From assembly GCA_037443705.1 (NCBI GenBank), contig JBBINV010000001.1, forward strand, positions 96,560 to 160,559: DNA of 64,000 bases, given 5' to 3'. The notes under the pieces were generated by a model that was given only the letters and a program-made list of their open reading frames with translations, was not told the DNA's origin and did no database searches. The DNA is from 2-02-FULL-66-14 sp037443705. GTDB lineage: Bacteria; Pseudomonadota; Gammaproteobacteria; Burkholderiales; SG8-39. Numbering within the stretch: the first letter of the stretch is position 1; each line of letters opens with the position of its first letter. Below are positions 1-13,639 of the stretch, piece by piece. The position numbers and the translations under genes were made by a program.

Positions 1-551
1 GCCAGTTCTCGTTCATCCTGTTCAACTCGGCGCTCACGCAGTTCCTGAACCTGGAGATCTCGGCGCTGGAAGCCGACGGCAAGGGCAAGGTGATCGCAAG
101 CCCGCGCGTGCTCACCGCCGACCAGGTCGAGGCGGTGATCGAGCAGGGCACCGAGATCCCTTACCAGCAGGCGACCTCGTCGGGCGCGACGAGCGTCTCG
201 TTCCGCAAGGCCAACCTCGCGCTGAAGGTGAAGCCCCACATCACGCCCGACGGCAACATCATCATGACGCTCGACGTGAACAAGGACGAGCCGGGCGCGG
301 TGACGCCGGCGGGCGTGCAGATCTCGACCAAGCACGTCAAGACCGAGGTGCTGGTCGAGAACGGCGGCACCGTGGTGATCGGCGGCATCTACCTGCAGCG
401 CGACCGGACCGACATCACGCGGGTGCCGTTCTTCGGCGACCTGCCCTACGTGGGGTTCCTGTTCCGCAACCAGGCGACGATCGCCAACAAGGACGAGCTG
501 CTCGTGTTCATCACGCCGCGGATCGTCAACGAGCGCCTTACGATCCGCTGA
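1..551 (+). CDS. pilQ: Type IV pilus secretin PilQ, C-terminal part (gene enters from the left edge)
   Basis: The reading frame is already open at the window edge (first full codon at base 3) and stops at 549-551. The visible ~182 residues are the end of the secretin domain: the stretch VIASPRVLTAD, the beta-rich segment with KVKPHITPDGNI, and the closing signature GGIYLQ...VPFFGDLPYVGFLFR followed by DELLVFITPRIV. PilQ forms the outer-membrane ring through which the type IV pilus is extruded and retracted. The following aroK-aroB pair is the usual neighbour of pilMNOPQ in Beta- and Gammaproteobacteria, which supports PilQ over a type II secretion secretin. The N-terminal domains lie outside the window. 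Confidence 0.93.
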   Translation, partial: QFSFILFNSALTQFLNLEISALEADGKGKVIASPRVLTADQVEAVIEQGTEIPYQQATSSGATSVSFRKANLALKVKPHITPDGNIIMTLDVNKDEPGAVTPAGVQISTKHVKTEVLVENGGTVVIGGIYLQRDRTDITRVPFFGDLPYVGFLFRNQATIANKDELLVFITPRIVNERLTIR

Positions 552-562
552 TCCTCCCCGTC

Positions 563-582
563 GTCCCCGCGAAGGCGGGGAC
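563..582. repeat. Short palindromic hairpin, REP-like family copy 1
   Basis: Perfect 8-bp stem GTCCCCGC / GCGGGGAC with a GAAG loop, 11 bp after the pilQ stop. Near-identical hairpins follow glmS (21397-21416) and fdx (32625-32644), so this is a dispersed intergenic element that probably also protects or ends transcripts. Confidence 0.6.
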
Positions 583-587
583 CCAGC

Positions 588-618
588 AAACGGCCGGTCG
601 TTCCGGCCGTTTCATTTT
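588..618 (+). terminator. Intrinsic terminator between pilQ and aroK
   Basis: A 10-bp perfect stem AAACGGCCGG / CCGGCCGTTT (588-597 and 603-612) with a TCGTT loop is followed by a T-rich tail (TTTCATTTTG). It lies 36 bp after the pilQ stop and ends 20 bp before the aroK GTG, so it most likely ends the pil operon. Confidence 0.65.
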
Positions 619-638
619 GCGGTGCGTAGAATAGCCGC

Positions 639-1172
639 GTGAAAGACCCGCGCAACGTCTACCTCCTCGGGATGATGGGGGCCGGCAAGACCACCATCGG
701 GCGGCTGCTCGCGCGGCGCCTCAAGCGCCCGTTCTACGACTCCGACCACGAGGTCGAGCGCCGCTGCGGCGTCGGCATTCCGGTCATCTTCGAGATCGAG
801 GGCGAAGCGGGCTTTCGCGCGCGCGAGTCGCAGGCGATCGGCGAGCTCACCGCGCTCGAGGGCATCGTGCTTGCGACCGGCGGCGGCGCGGTGCTCGACC
901 CCGAGAACCGGCGCCGGCTTGGCGCCCGTGGCACGGTCGTCTATCTGCACGCCGCGCCGGCGGCGCTCTGCGAGCGCGTGCGCCACGACAGGAACCGGCC
1001 GCTGCTCGCGACCGCGGATCCGCTCGCGAAGCTCGAGGCCCTGTACGCGCAACGCGATCCGCTCTACCGCGAGATCGCCGACGTCGTGATCGAGACCGGG
1101 CAGCAGAGCGTGACCGCGCTCGCGCGGCAGCTCCTCGAGCGCCTGGAGGCCGAATGGAAGCTCTCCGCGTAG
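639..1172 (+). CDS. aroK: Shikimate kinase
   Basis: Phosphorylates shikimate at the 3-OH with ATP, the fifth step of chorismate synthesis. 177 residues, the normal size. The Walker A loop GMMGAGKTT is at about residues 11-19. The shikimate-binding region YDSDHEVE follows at ~33-40, and GFRARE with the ATGGGAV glycine loop comes further on. A GTG start is used; it directly precedes the conserved RNVYLLGMMGAGK strand and leaves room for the upstream terminator. The 3' end overlaps aroB by 19 bp, implying translational coupling. Confidence 0.95.
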   Translation: MKDPRNVYLLGMMGAGKTTIGRLLARRLKRPFYDSDHEVERRCGVGIPVIFEIEGEAGFRARESQAIGELTALEGIVLATGGGAVLDPENRRRLGARGTVVYLHAAPAALCERVRHDRNRPLLATADPLAKLEALYAQRDPLYREIADVVIETGQQSVTALARQLLERLEAEWKLSA

Positions 1173-2224
1173 CGCTCGGCAGCCGCTCGTACCCGATCCA
1201 CATCGGGGCCGGATTGCTCGATGAGCCGGCGCTCTACCGGCCGCATCTCGGCGAGGGCGGCGTGGCGATCGTCAGCAATACGGTGGTCGCGCCGCTGTAC
1301 CTCGAGCGCGTGCGCCGGGCGCTCGGCCGGCCCGCGCTCGAAATCCTGATCGAGGACGGCGAGAACGCGAAGTCCTGGGCGTCGGTCGACCGGGTGTGCG
1401 ACGCGCTGCTCGCGGCGCGCTTCGGGCGTGACGCGACGCTCGTCGCGCTCGGCGGCGGCGTGGTCGGCGATCTCGCGGGATTCGCGGCCGCGGTCTACCA
1501 GCGGGGCGTGCCGTTCCTCCAGGTTCCCACGACGCTCCTTGCGCAGGTCGACTCCTCGGTTGGCGGCAAGACCGCGATCAACCATCCGCGCGGCAAGAAC
1601 ATGATCGGCGCGTTCCACCAGCCGCTCGCGGTCATCGCCGACGTCGCCACGCTCGATACGCTGCCCGTGCGCGAGCTTCGCGCCGGGATCGCGGAAGTGA
1701 TCAAGCACGGCGCCGCGCTCGACGCGGCGTTCTTCGCGTGGCTCGAGGAAAACGTGGAGAAACTCCTGGCGCGCGATCGCGCGGCGCTGACGTACGCGGT
1801 ACGGCGGTCCTGCGAGCTCAAGGCGGCGATCGTGGCGGCCGACGAGCGCGAGGCCGGGAGGCGGGCATTGCTCAATTTCGGGCACACTTTCGGGCACGCC
1901 ATCGAGGCGGGCCTGGGCTACGGCAAGTGGCTGCACGGCGAAGCGGTGGCCGCCGGCATGGTGATGGCGGGCGAGCTCTCGGTGCGCGCGGGACTTCTCG
2001 CCGCGGCGGACTGCGCGCGGCTGCGCGCGCTGGTCGCGCGCGCCGGCCTTCCGGTCGCCGGCGCCGCAATAGCGCCCGCGCGCATGATCGAGCTCATGCA
2101 GGTCGACAAGAAAGCGAATGCCGGAGGCGTGCGCTTCGTGCTGCTCGAGGCGATCGGGAGCGCTGCGCTTCGCGGCGGACTCGATTCGCGATCGGTCGGC
2201 GAAGCGATCGCTGCGGTGCAGTAG
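1154..2224 (+). CDS. aroB: 3-Dehydroquinate synthase
   Basis: Converts DAHP to 3-dehydroquinate, using NAD+ and a divalent metal, in the second step of the shikimate pathway. 356 residues, typical length. Visible signatures are the NAD-binding GGGVVGDLAGFAA, the PTTLLAQVDSSVGGKTAINH stretch, and the metal-ligand region with NFGHTFGHAIE and LHGEAVAAGM. It starts inside the end of aroK. In many relatives dgt sits between aroB and gltB; here 132 bp with no gene of its own separates them. Confidence 0.96.
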   Translation: MEALRVALGSRSYPIHIGAGLLDEPALYRPHLGEGGVAIVSNTVVAPLYLERVRRALGRPALEILIEDGENAKSWASVDRVCDALLAARFGRDATLVALGGGVVGDLAGFAAAVYQRGVPFLQVPTTLLAQVDSSVGGKTAINHPRGKNMIGAFHQPLAVIADVATLDTLPVRELRAGIAEVIKHGAALDAAFFAWLEENVEKLLARDRAALTYAVRRSCELKAAIVAADEREAGRRALLNFGHTFGHAIEAGLGYGKWLHGEAVAAGMVMAGELSVRAGLLAAADCARLRALVARAGLPVAGAAIAPARMIELMQVDKKANAGGVRFVLLEAIGSAALRGGLDSRSVGEAIAAVQ

Positions 2225-2356
2225 CGCGTCCCCAGGCCAAAGCCCTTGTTTCTACGGGACTCCGCGGGTATATTTCTTGGTTCGCCCTGCGTTTTTGTGC
2301 AGAGCGGCGAGCCCGGCACGAACACCGCCAAAAGGCATCCGGATCAGAGACTTAAC

Positions 2357-6994
<4,638 letters not shown>

Positions 6995-8458
6995 ATGGGA
7001 AAAATCACCGGGTTCCTCGAGTTCGAGCGGCTCGAGGAGGCGCACGAAGCGCCCGAGGCGAGGAAGAAGCACTTCCGCGAGTTCCACCAGCGCCTGACGG
7101 ACGCGCAGGCCTCGGTCCAGGGCGCGCGCTGCATGGACTGCGGCATCCCGTTCTGCATGAACGGCTGCCCGGTCAACAACATCATTCCCGACTGGAACGA
7201 CCTTGTTTACCGCGGAGACTGGAAAGCCGCGCTCGAGACCCTGCACTCGACCAACAACTTTCCCGAGTTCACCGGTCGCGTCTGCCCCGCGCCGTGCGAG
7301 GAGGCATGCACGCTCCGGATCATCGACGATTCGGTCGGGATCAAGTCGATCGAGCATGCGATCATCGACAAGGCGTGGGAATCCGGCTGGGTGCTGCCGC
7401 AGCCCGCGGCACGCAAGACGGGGAAAAAGGTGGCGATCGTGGGATCCGGCCCGGCAGGTCTTGCGTGCGCGCAGCAGCTTTCGCGCGCGGGTCATGACGT
7501 TGCCGTGTTCGAGAAGAACGACCGCATCGGCGGGCTCCTGCGCTACGGCATTCCCGATTTCAAGCTCGACAAGCGCATCGTCGACCGGCGGCTCGAGCAG
7601 ATGCGCCTCGAGGGCGTGGAGTTCCGGACCGGGGTCTGCATCGGAAAATCCCCGCCAGGCCGCGGGATCACCAACGACGCGAAAACCTTCCTCGAACCCG
7701 CAACCCTGCTTGCCCAGTATGACGCCATCGTGCTCGCGGGCGGTGCCGAGGTGCCGCGCGACCTGCCGGTGCCGGGACGCGAGCTCGCTGGCGTGCACTT
7801 CGCGATGGAGTTCCTGCCGCTGCAAAACAAGCGCGTCGCGGGCGACAGCGGCGTCGCCGAGCTCACGGCGAGCGGCAAGGACGTGGTGGTGATCGGCGGC
7901 GGCGACACGGGCTCCGATTGCGTCGGCACCTCCAACAGGCAGGGCGCGAAGTCGGTGACCAACCTCGAGCTCCTGCCGCAGCCGCCCGATCTCGATCGGA
8001 ACCCCGTCTGGCCCTACTGGCCTCAGCGGCTTCGCACCTCCACCTCGCACGAGGAGGGCGTCAAGCGCGATTGGTCGGTGGGGACGAAGGAATTCATCGG
8101 CGCGAACGGCCGCGTGAAGGCGGTGAAGCTCGTGCGCCTTGCCTGGACGAACGGCAAGATGACGGAAGTCCCGGGTTCCGAATTCGTGCTGCCGGCGGAC
8201 CTGGTACTGCTCGCGATGGGTTTCGTCTCGCCCAACCAGTCGCTGCTCGAGGAGCTAGGGGTGGAAAAAGACGCGCGCGGCAACGCCAAGGCCACGACCG
8301 AGGGCGAAGGCTGCTACGCGACCAGCGTCCCCAGGATTTTTTCCGCCGGCGACATGCGCCGCGGCCAGTCGCTGGTCGTCTGGGCTATCCGCGAGGGACG
8401 CCAGTGCGCCCGCGCCGTCGACGAGTTCCTCATGGGTTCCTCGGAGTTGCCGCGCTAG
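6995..8458 (+). CDS. gltD: Glutamate synthase (NADPH) small subunit
   Basis: Feeds electrons from NADPH through FAD and [4Fe-4S] clusters to GltB. 487 residues, standard. The N-terminal cluster motifs CMDCGIPFCMNGCPVNN and CPAPCEEAC, the FAD loop VGSGPAGLACAQQL and the NADPH loop IGGGDTGSDC are all present, and the C-terminal FSAGDMRRGQSLVVWAI closes the FAD site. The ATG directly abuts the gltB stop. Confidence 0.96.
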   Translation: MGKITGFLEFERLEEAHEAPEARKKHFREFHQRLTDAQASVQGARCMDCGIPFCMNGCPVNNIIPDWNDLVYRGDWKAALETLHSTNNFPEFTGRVCPAPCEEACTLRIIDDSVGIKSIEHAIIDKAWESGWVLPQPAARKTGKKVAIVGSGPAGLACAQQLSRAGHDVAVFEKNDRIGGLLRYGIPDFKLDKRIVDRRLEQMRLEGVEFRTGVCIGKSPPGRGITNDAKTFLEPATLLAQYDAIVLAGGAEVPRDLPVPGRELAGVHFAMEFLPLQNKRVAGDSGVAELTASGKDVVVIGGGDTGSDCVGTSNRQGAKSVTNLELLPQPPDLDRNPVWPYWPQRLRTSTSHEEGVKRDWSVGTKEFIGANGRVKAVKLVRLAWTNGKMTEVPGSEFVLPADLVLLAMGFVSPNQSLLEELGVEKDARGNAKATTEGEGCYATSVPRIFSAGDMRRGQSLVVWAIREGRQCARAVDEFLMGSSELPR

Positions 8459-8459
8459 C

Positions 8460-8699
8460 GTAAGCCAGCGCCGTGTCGCCCCGGCCAACCCCGCGTTCGC
8501 GCCGAGCCTGATCGAGAAACTCATTCACCGCGCACGCGCCCTGACCGCGAACGTCAAGAGCCTCGCGCTGATGGACGTGTACGGTCGCGTGGCACGCCTG
8601 CTCCCGGAGCTTGCGGAAGAGCGCGGGGGCGCCTGGGTGATCGGCGAGCGCCTCACGCGGCAGGAGATCGCCAGCCGCGTCGACGCCTCGCGCGAGTGA
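8460..8699 (+). pseudogene. Remnant of a Crp/Fnr-family transcription regulator
   Basis: In one frame the bases read NPAFAPSLIEKLIHRARAL, then VKSLALMDVYGRVARLLPELA, then ERLTRQEIASRVDASRE and a TGA stop. This is the linker helix and the helix-turn-helix of Crp/Fnr regulators. The N-terminal cyclic-nucleotide-binding barrel is missing because gltD ends at the very start of the fragment. The reading breaks at SRE, exactly where the recognition helix normally continues as MVSRIL. The next bases (TGAGCTCAGCATC...CGCGAT) still resemble that helix after small deletions. No start codon or RBS suits it. I read it as a decayed gene. Confidence 0.7.
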
Positions 8700-9280
8700 G
8701 CTCAGCATCGCCGCGATGGGGGTCGTCATGAGATTCGACGAGTACGCGCAGCTTCTCTTCATGCCGGTGCCTACCTTCGTGTTGATTGGCGCGGTCGTGC
8801 TCACGCTCGTGGCGCCGTGGGCGGTTCCTTCCGACAAGTCAGGAGGAAACGGAAATGGAAGCATTCGAAGGTTTCGTCCTTTGGGTGACGCTGGCGTCGG
8901 GGTCGCTTCCTGCGAACCGCGTCCGGGCGGATTCGCAGGCAAAGCAGTCCGGGTTCATCGGGAAAAGATAGGGCGCTCCGATCCGGCGCCCGCACTCTCT
9001 GGCGAGCCCCTGCGCACGCGGGTACATTTATGATGGAAAACCGGGTTCGCGGACTGCGGCATCGAATTGATCGCGGCCGGATCTGAAGCGTGCGCAAGAC
9101 GGTTGCGGCGAAACGAAAACGGGGGTGCTACGGATGAGGGGGCTGCACGCGGCGGCCGGGAGGGGAGACACGAATGAGCCGGCGTGCTTTTCTCGCCCCG
9201 GAAGCCGGGCGACTTCCAGGACGCGTTCGATCGTGCCGGCGCCGGACGTGCCGACCGGGTGATCGAGTGAGCGCAGTGGC
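8700..9280 (+). other. Gene-poor stretch with weak small ORFs
   Basis: Nothing here can be named securely. An ORF from ATG 8728 begins with a hydrophobic segment (LLFMPVPTFVLIGAVVLTLVA) that could be one membrane helix, but its tail overlaps the next ORF and looks non-coding. A 38-codon ORF at 8855-8971 has a strong AGGAGGA ribosome site eight bases upstream. A 36-codon ORF at 9174-9284 has a GGGAGGGGAG site, and its TGA overlaps the GTG of the kinase gene, so it could be a coupling leader peptide. A small hairpin (8971-8976 with 8986-8991) lacks a T-run. Confidence 0.35.
8855..8971 (+). CDS. Possible 38-residue peptide, unknown
   Basis: Begins MEAFEGFVLWVTLASGS and ends SGFIGKR. The only support is an excellent Shine-Dalgarno sequence (AGGAGGA, 8841-8847) at good spacing from the ATG. 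The first 18 residues are mildly hydrophobic. No family is recognised, and it sits in the debris after the broken regulator gene. Confidence 0.25.
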   Translation: MEAFEGFVLWVTLASGSLPANRVRADSQAKQSGFIGKR

Positions 9281-12181
9281 GTGAAGCCCGCCGAATTCAT
9301 CGCCGAGCGGCGCCGGGAGGTGCAGCGCATCCACCGCGGGCGGCTGTTCCGGAAGTATTTCCTCCTGATCCTGGCGCTGGTGTGCGGCGTACTCCTGATC
9401 TCGGGCGGGATCGGGCTGTATTTCTCCTACCAGGAGAACAGGATCGCGCTCGCGAGCGTGCAGCGCGAGAAGGCGGTAGGGGCGGCGGCGAGGATCGAGG
9501 ACCACTTCCGGCAGATCGAGAAGCAGCTTGCGTTCGCCGCGCTGCCGCAGTTCGGCGCCGAGGGGCTCGAGCAGCGCCGCGTGGAGTTCATCAAGCTGGG
9601 GCGCCTGGTGCCCGACGTCACCGACATCGCGCAGATCGGCGCCGACGGACGCGAGGAACTCCTGGTATCGCGCCTGACGATGGAGCAGGAGCGCTCGAAC
9701 CGCGACCGCTCGCGGGAGCCGGCATTCAGGGAACCCGAGCCTCAGCGGACATGGTTCGGCCCGGTGTACTTCCGCAAGGAAACCGAGCCCTACATGCAGA
9801 TCGCGGTGCGTTCCAGGCCCGGCGGCCCGGTGACGGTCGCCGACGTGAACCTCAAGTTCATGTGGGACGTGGTGACGCACATCAGGATCGGGAAGAAGGG
9901 CAAGGCCTACGTGGTCGACGAGACCGGACATCTCGTTGCCGACCCGGACATCGGGCTCGTGCTCCGCAAGACCGATCTTTCCAAGCTTCCGCAGGTGAAG
10001 TCCGCCCTCGCGAAGGACGCCGAGCCCTCGCTCGCCCTGATGGCCGAAGGCATGGAAAGCTCGTCTGTCCTCACCGCCTATGCCTCGATCGAGTCGCTCG
10101 GCTGGAAAGTGTTCGTGGAGCAGCCCGCCTCCGAGGTCTACGCGACGCTGAACGCCGCGATCGTGCGCACCGGCGCGCTGCTCGTGGCGGGCCTGCTCTT
10201 TTCCGCGCTCACGGCGCTGTGGCTCGCGCGCAGCATGGTGCGCCCGATCCGCACCCTCCAGGAGGGCGCGGCGCGCATCGGCGCGGGCGACCTCGAGCAG
10301 AGAATCGAGGTGAGGACCGGGGACGAGCTCGAGGAGCTGGCCGGCCAGTTCAACCAGATGAGCGCGCAGCTGCGCGAGTCCTACGTCGGCCTCGAACGCA
10401 AGGTCGAGGAGCGCACCGAGGCGCTGAAGCACGCGCTCGAGCACCAGACCGCGACCGCGGAAATCCTCAAGGTCATCGCAAGCTCGCCATCGGACGTCCA
10501 GCCGGTGCTGGAAGCCGTCGCCGGGCGAGCGGCGGTCCTTTGCGCCGCGCCGCGCGCGCACGTGCTGCTCGCCGAGGGCGACGTGCTCCGGAACCGGGCC
10601 GTGTATTCGCGCGAGCCGGGACTCGAGCCGCCGAAAGGCCACCCGGTGCCGATCCTCCGCACCACGATCAATGGCCGCGCCGTGCTCGAGTGTCGCACCG
10701 TGCACGTCGAGGACGTGCTGCCGCTTCTCGATTCGGAGTACCCCGACGCGCGCGAGAACCAGCGCATCTACGGATTCCGCTCGTCGCTCGCGGTGCCGCT
10801 GCTGCGTGAAGGCCGCGCGGTCGGCACACTGTATCTCTGGCGGCGGGAGCCGCAACGCTTCACGAACGAGCAGATCGCGCTGCTTGAAACCTTCGCTGCG
10901 CAGTCGGTCATCGCGATAGAGAACGCGCGCCTGTTCAACGAAACCAGGGATGCGCTCGAGCAGCAGACCGCGACGGCCGAGATCCTCAGGGTCATCAGCA
11001 GCTCGCCGACCGATGTGCAGCCGGTGTTCGATGCGATCGCGAAGAGCGCGCTGCACCTTTTCGACGGTCTCTGGGTCGCCCTGACCCTCGTACGCGGCGA
11101 CAAGATCGAAGCCGCTGCCGTGGCGGGCGACGAGGCGGTGGGGGCGAAGATCAAGGCAATCTATCCGGTGCCGCTCAACCGCGACAGCATCACCGGGCGC
11201 ACGATCCTCGATCGCAAGGTGCAGAACGTGCCGGACATGGAAGCCCCGGACCTGCCCGAGCTGGCGCGCACGCTGTCACGCGAAGCGGGCATCAAGGCGC
11301 TTCTCGGCGCGCCAATGATGCGCGAAGGCGCGGCGATCGGCGCGATCATGCTGATCCGGGGATATCCGGGAGAGTTCTCCGGGAAACAGGTGGCGCTTCT
11401 CAGGACGTTTGCCGACCAGGCGGTGATTGCGATCGAGAACGTGCGCCTGTTCCACGAGATCGAGGAAAAGAGCCGCCAGCTCGAGATCGCGAACAAGCAC
11501 AAGTCGGACTTCCTCGCGAACATGTCGCACGAGCTGAGGACGCCGCTGAATGCGATCATCGGGTTCTCGGAAGTGCTCGGCGAGCGCTACTTCGGCGAGC
11601 TGACGGAAAAGCAGGACGAGTACGTGAAGGACATCCACAGCTCGGGCAAGCACCTGCTTTCGCTCATCAACGACATCCTCGATCTCTCGAAGATCGAGGC
11701 GGGCCGGATGGAGCTGAACCTTGCCGAATTCGACCTGCCTGCGGCGCTCGAGAACGCGTTGACGCTGGTGAAGGAGCGCGCGCAGCGCCACGGCGTGGCG
11801 CTGAAGCTCGAGGTGGCGCCGGGGCTGGGTGCGTTCACCGCGGACGAGCGCAAGTTCAAGCAGATCATGCTGAACCTCCTTTCCAACGCGGTGAAGTTCA
11901 CGCCGGTCGGCGGGTCGGTGACGGTGCGCGCGAAGCCGAACGGCGCGGGCGTAGAGATCGCGGTCGCGGACACCGGCGTCGGCATCGCGCCCGGGGACCA
12001 GGAGGCGGTGTTCGAGGAGTTCCGCCAGGTCGGGCGCGACGTGTCGAAAAAGGCGGAAGGCACGGGCCTGGGGCTTGCGCTCACCCGGCGCTTCATCGAG
12101 CTTCACGGCGGCGGGATTCGCCTGGCGAGCGAGCCGGGCAAGGGTTCGACCTTCACCTTCACTCTCCCGGGGAAACCATGA
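9281..12181 (+). CDS. Membrane sensor histidine kinase with Cache, HAMP and two GAF domains
   Basis: 966 residues from a GTG start. Order: membrane helix ~26-48, a periplasmic Cache-like region ~50-290, a second helix ~298-316, HAMP ~317-370, two GAF domains (~407-548 and ~575-720), HisKA with phospho-acceptor His750 in NMSHELRTPLNA, and an ATPase domain (N box LLSNAVKF, G boxes DTGVGIA and GTGLGLAL). The GAF domains are both introduced by a repeated TATAEIL.VI.SSP.DVQPV segment, evidence of internal duplication. It overlaps the next gene by 4 bp (ATGA), so it is translated with its receiver partner. The ligand is unknown. Confidence 0.9.
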   Translation: MKPAEFIAERRREVQRIHRGRLFRKYFLLILALVCGVLLISGGIGLYFSYQENRIALASVQREKAVGAAARIEDHFRQIEKQLAFAALPQFGAEGLEQRRVEFIKLGRLVPDVTDIAQIGADGREELLVSRLTMEQERSNRDRSREPAFREPEPQRTWFGPVYFRKETEPYMQIAVRSRPGGPVTVADVNLKFMWDVVTHIRIGKKGKAYVVDETGHLVADPDIGLVLRKTDLSKLPQVKSALAKDAEPSLALMAEGMESSSVLTAYASIESLGWKVFVEQPASEVYATLNAAIVRTGALLVAGLLFSALTALWLARSMVRPIRTLQEGAARIGAGDLEQRIEVRTGDELEELAGQFNQMSAQLRESYVGLERKVEERTEALKHALEHQTATAEILKVIASSPSDVQPVLEAVAGRAAVLCAAPRAHVLLAEGDVLRNRAVYSREPGLEPPKGHPVPILRTTINGRAVLECRTVHVEDVLPLLDSEYPDARENQRIYGFRSSLAVPLLREGRAVGTLYLWRREPQRFTNEQIALLETFAAQSVIAIENARLFNETRDALEQQTATAEILRVISSSPTDVQPVFDAIAKSALHLFDGLWVALTLVRGDKIEAAAVAGDEAVGAKIKAIYPVPLNRDSITGRTILDRKVQNVPDMEAPDLPELARTLSREAGIKALLGAPMMREGAAIGAIMLIRGYPGEFSGKQVALLRTFADQAVIAIENVRLFHEIEEKSRQLEIANKHKSDFLANMSHELRTPLNAIIGFSEVLGERYFGELTEKQDEYVKDIHSSGKHLLSLINDILDLSKIEAGRMELNLAEFDLPAALENALTLVKERAQRHGVALKLEVAPGLGAFTADERKFKQIMLNLLSNAVKFTPVGGSVTVRAKPNGAGVEIAVADTGVGIAPGDQEAVFEEFRQVGRDVSKKAEGTGLGLALTRRFIELHGGGIRLASEPGKGSTFTFTLPGKP

Positions 12182-12546
12182 GCCTCGTCCTCATCGTGGA
12201 AGACAACGAAAAGAACATGAAGCTCGCGCGCGACGTTCTCCAGGCGAAGGGCTATTCGACGCTGGAGGCGGTCACGGGCGAGGAGGGCGTGCGGCTCGCA
12301 AGGGAGCGCCGGCCCGATCTGGTGCTCATGGACATCCAGCTCCCGGGCATGAGCGGCATCGACGCGTTCCGGATGCTGCGCGCCGACGCCGCCACCGCGG
12401 CAATCCCGGTGATTGCGCTGACCGCGTCGGTGACGCCGACCGACCGCACGCAGATCACGCAAGCGGGGTTCGACGCGTTCCTCGGCAAGCCGATCGTGCT
12501 CAAGGAGTTCCTCGAGACCGTGCGGCGTCTGACCGGGGCGAAGTGA
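12178..12546 (+). CDS. Single-domain response regulator (CheY/DivK-like)
   Basis: 122 residues containing only a receiver domain: acidic pair E8-D9, phospho-acceptor Asp52 in LVLMDIQLPG, Thr in ALTAS, and Lys in FLGKPI. With no output domain it probably relays phosphate or binds a partner protein. It is coupled by ATGA overlap to the upstream kinase and is followed one base later by a receiver-cyclase gene. This suggests a three-protein relay. Confidence 0.9.
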   Translation: MSLVLIVEDNEKNMKLARDVLQAKGYSTLEAVTGEEGVRLARERRPDLVLMDIQLPGMSGIDAFRMLRADAATAAIPVIALTASVTPTDRTQITQAGFDAFLGKPIVLKEFLETVRRLTGAK

Positions 12547-12547
12547 G

Positions 12548-13639
12548 ATGAGCGAGCCGGCGCGCATCCTGGTGGTCGATGACACGCCCGCCAACGTCAG
12601 GCTGCTGGCAGACCTGCTCGCAGTGAAGGGCTACGCGGTGAGCACGGCGAGCGGGGGGCGCGAGGCGCTCGAGCGTGTGGCGCGCGAGGCGCCGGACCTG
12701 GTGCTCCTCGACGTCATGATGCCTGACGTGAACGGCTACGAAGTTTGCCGCGCGATCCGCGCAAGCCCCGGGACCGCCGCGCTCCCGGTCGTGATGGTGA
12801 CCGCGCTCGATGCGGGCGAGGAGCGGCTGAAGGGCCTGGAGGCCGGTGCGGACGATTTCCTCTCCAAGCCCGTGAATCAGGTCGAGCTTGTCGCGCGGGT
12901 GCGCTCGCTGCTTCGCGTGAAGCGCCTGCACGACGAACTCGCGGCGCTCAACGCGGGGCTGGAGAAGCGCGTCGCTGAGCAGGTCGCGCAGCTCGAGCGT
13001 TTCGCGCGCCTGAAGCGCTTCGTGTCGCCACGGATCGGCGACCTGATCGTCTCGGGCGAGGTGGACGATCCGCTTAAGACGCACCGGCGCGAGATCACCG
13101 TGGTGTTCGCGGACCTGCGCGGCTTCACCGCATTCTCCGAGACCGCGGAGCCCGAGGAGGCCATGGAGGTGCTGCGGGCGTATCACGGCGAGCTCGGGCG
13201 GATCGTGCTGTCGCACGAGGGCACGATCGAGCACTTCGCGGGCGATGGCGTCATGATTCTGTTCAACGACCCGATCCCGCTTCCCGAGCACGAGCTTGCG
13301 GCGATCCGCATGGCGCTCGCGATGCGCGAGGCGGTCGGGGCACTCGCGGCGGGCTGGGAGAAGCGCGGGTACGAGCTCGGCTTCGGCGTCGGCATCGCCA
13401 GCGGCTACGCCACGCTCGGCGCGATCGGCTTCGAGGGACGGCTCGACTACGGCGCGATCGGTCCGGTGACCAACCTTTCGGCGCGGCTGTGCTCGGAAGC
13501 GAAGGCCGGGCAGGTGCTCGTGTCGCAGCGCGTGTACGGCAAGGTCGAGGCACGCATTCGGGCCGAGGCCGTGGGGGAGCTTTCGCTCAAAGGGCTCGCG
13601 CGGCCGGTGAAGGCCTACAACGTGCTTTCCGCGGCGTGA
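12548..13639 (+). CDS. Response regulator with class III adenylate/guanylate cyclase output
   Basis: 363 residues. Receiver domain ~1-125 with Asp55 as phospho-acceptor (LVLLDVMMPD) and Lys in FLSKPV, a coiled linker ~125-165, then a class III cyclase domain ~178-360. Metal-binding aspartates are D189 (VFADLRGFT) and D233 (HFAGDGVMILFND). The transition-state Asn/Arg pair is visible in NLSAR. Phosphorylation would therefore control cyclic nucleotide synthesis. Substrate choice (ATP or GTP) cannot be read with certainty. The nearest Crp-type gene, at 8460, is a broken fragment, so the effector lies elsewhere. The 3' end overlaps the convergent gene by 25 bp. Confidence 0.88.
   Translation: MSEPARILVVDDTPANVRLLADLLAVKGYAVSTASGGREALERVAREAPDLVLLDVMMPDVNGYEVCRAIRASPGTAALPVVMVTALDAGEERLKGLEAGADDFLSKPVNQVELVARVRSLLRVKRLHDELAALNAGLEKRVAEQVAQLERFARLKRFVSPRIGDLIVSGEVDDPLKTHRREITVVFADLRGFTAFSETAEPEEAMEVLRAYHGELGRIVLSHEGTIEHFAGDGVMILFNDPIPLPEHELAAIRMALAMREAVGALAAGWEKRGYELGFGVGIASGYATLGAIGFEGRLDYGAIGPVTNLSARLCSEAKAGQVLVSQRVYGKVEARIRAEAVGELSLKGLARPVKAYNVLSAA

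Noticed and set aside
8430..8942. Minus-strand ORF covering the Crp/Fnr remnant
   Set aside because: No motifs, and it lies antisense to recognisable Crp/Fnr helix-turn-helix coding sequence.
9128..11056. Minus-strand 642-codon frame opposite the first sensor kinase
   Set aside because: Antisense shadow of a kinase with clear HisKA and GAF motifs.
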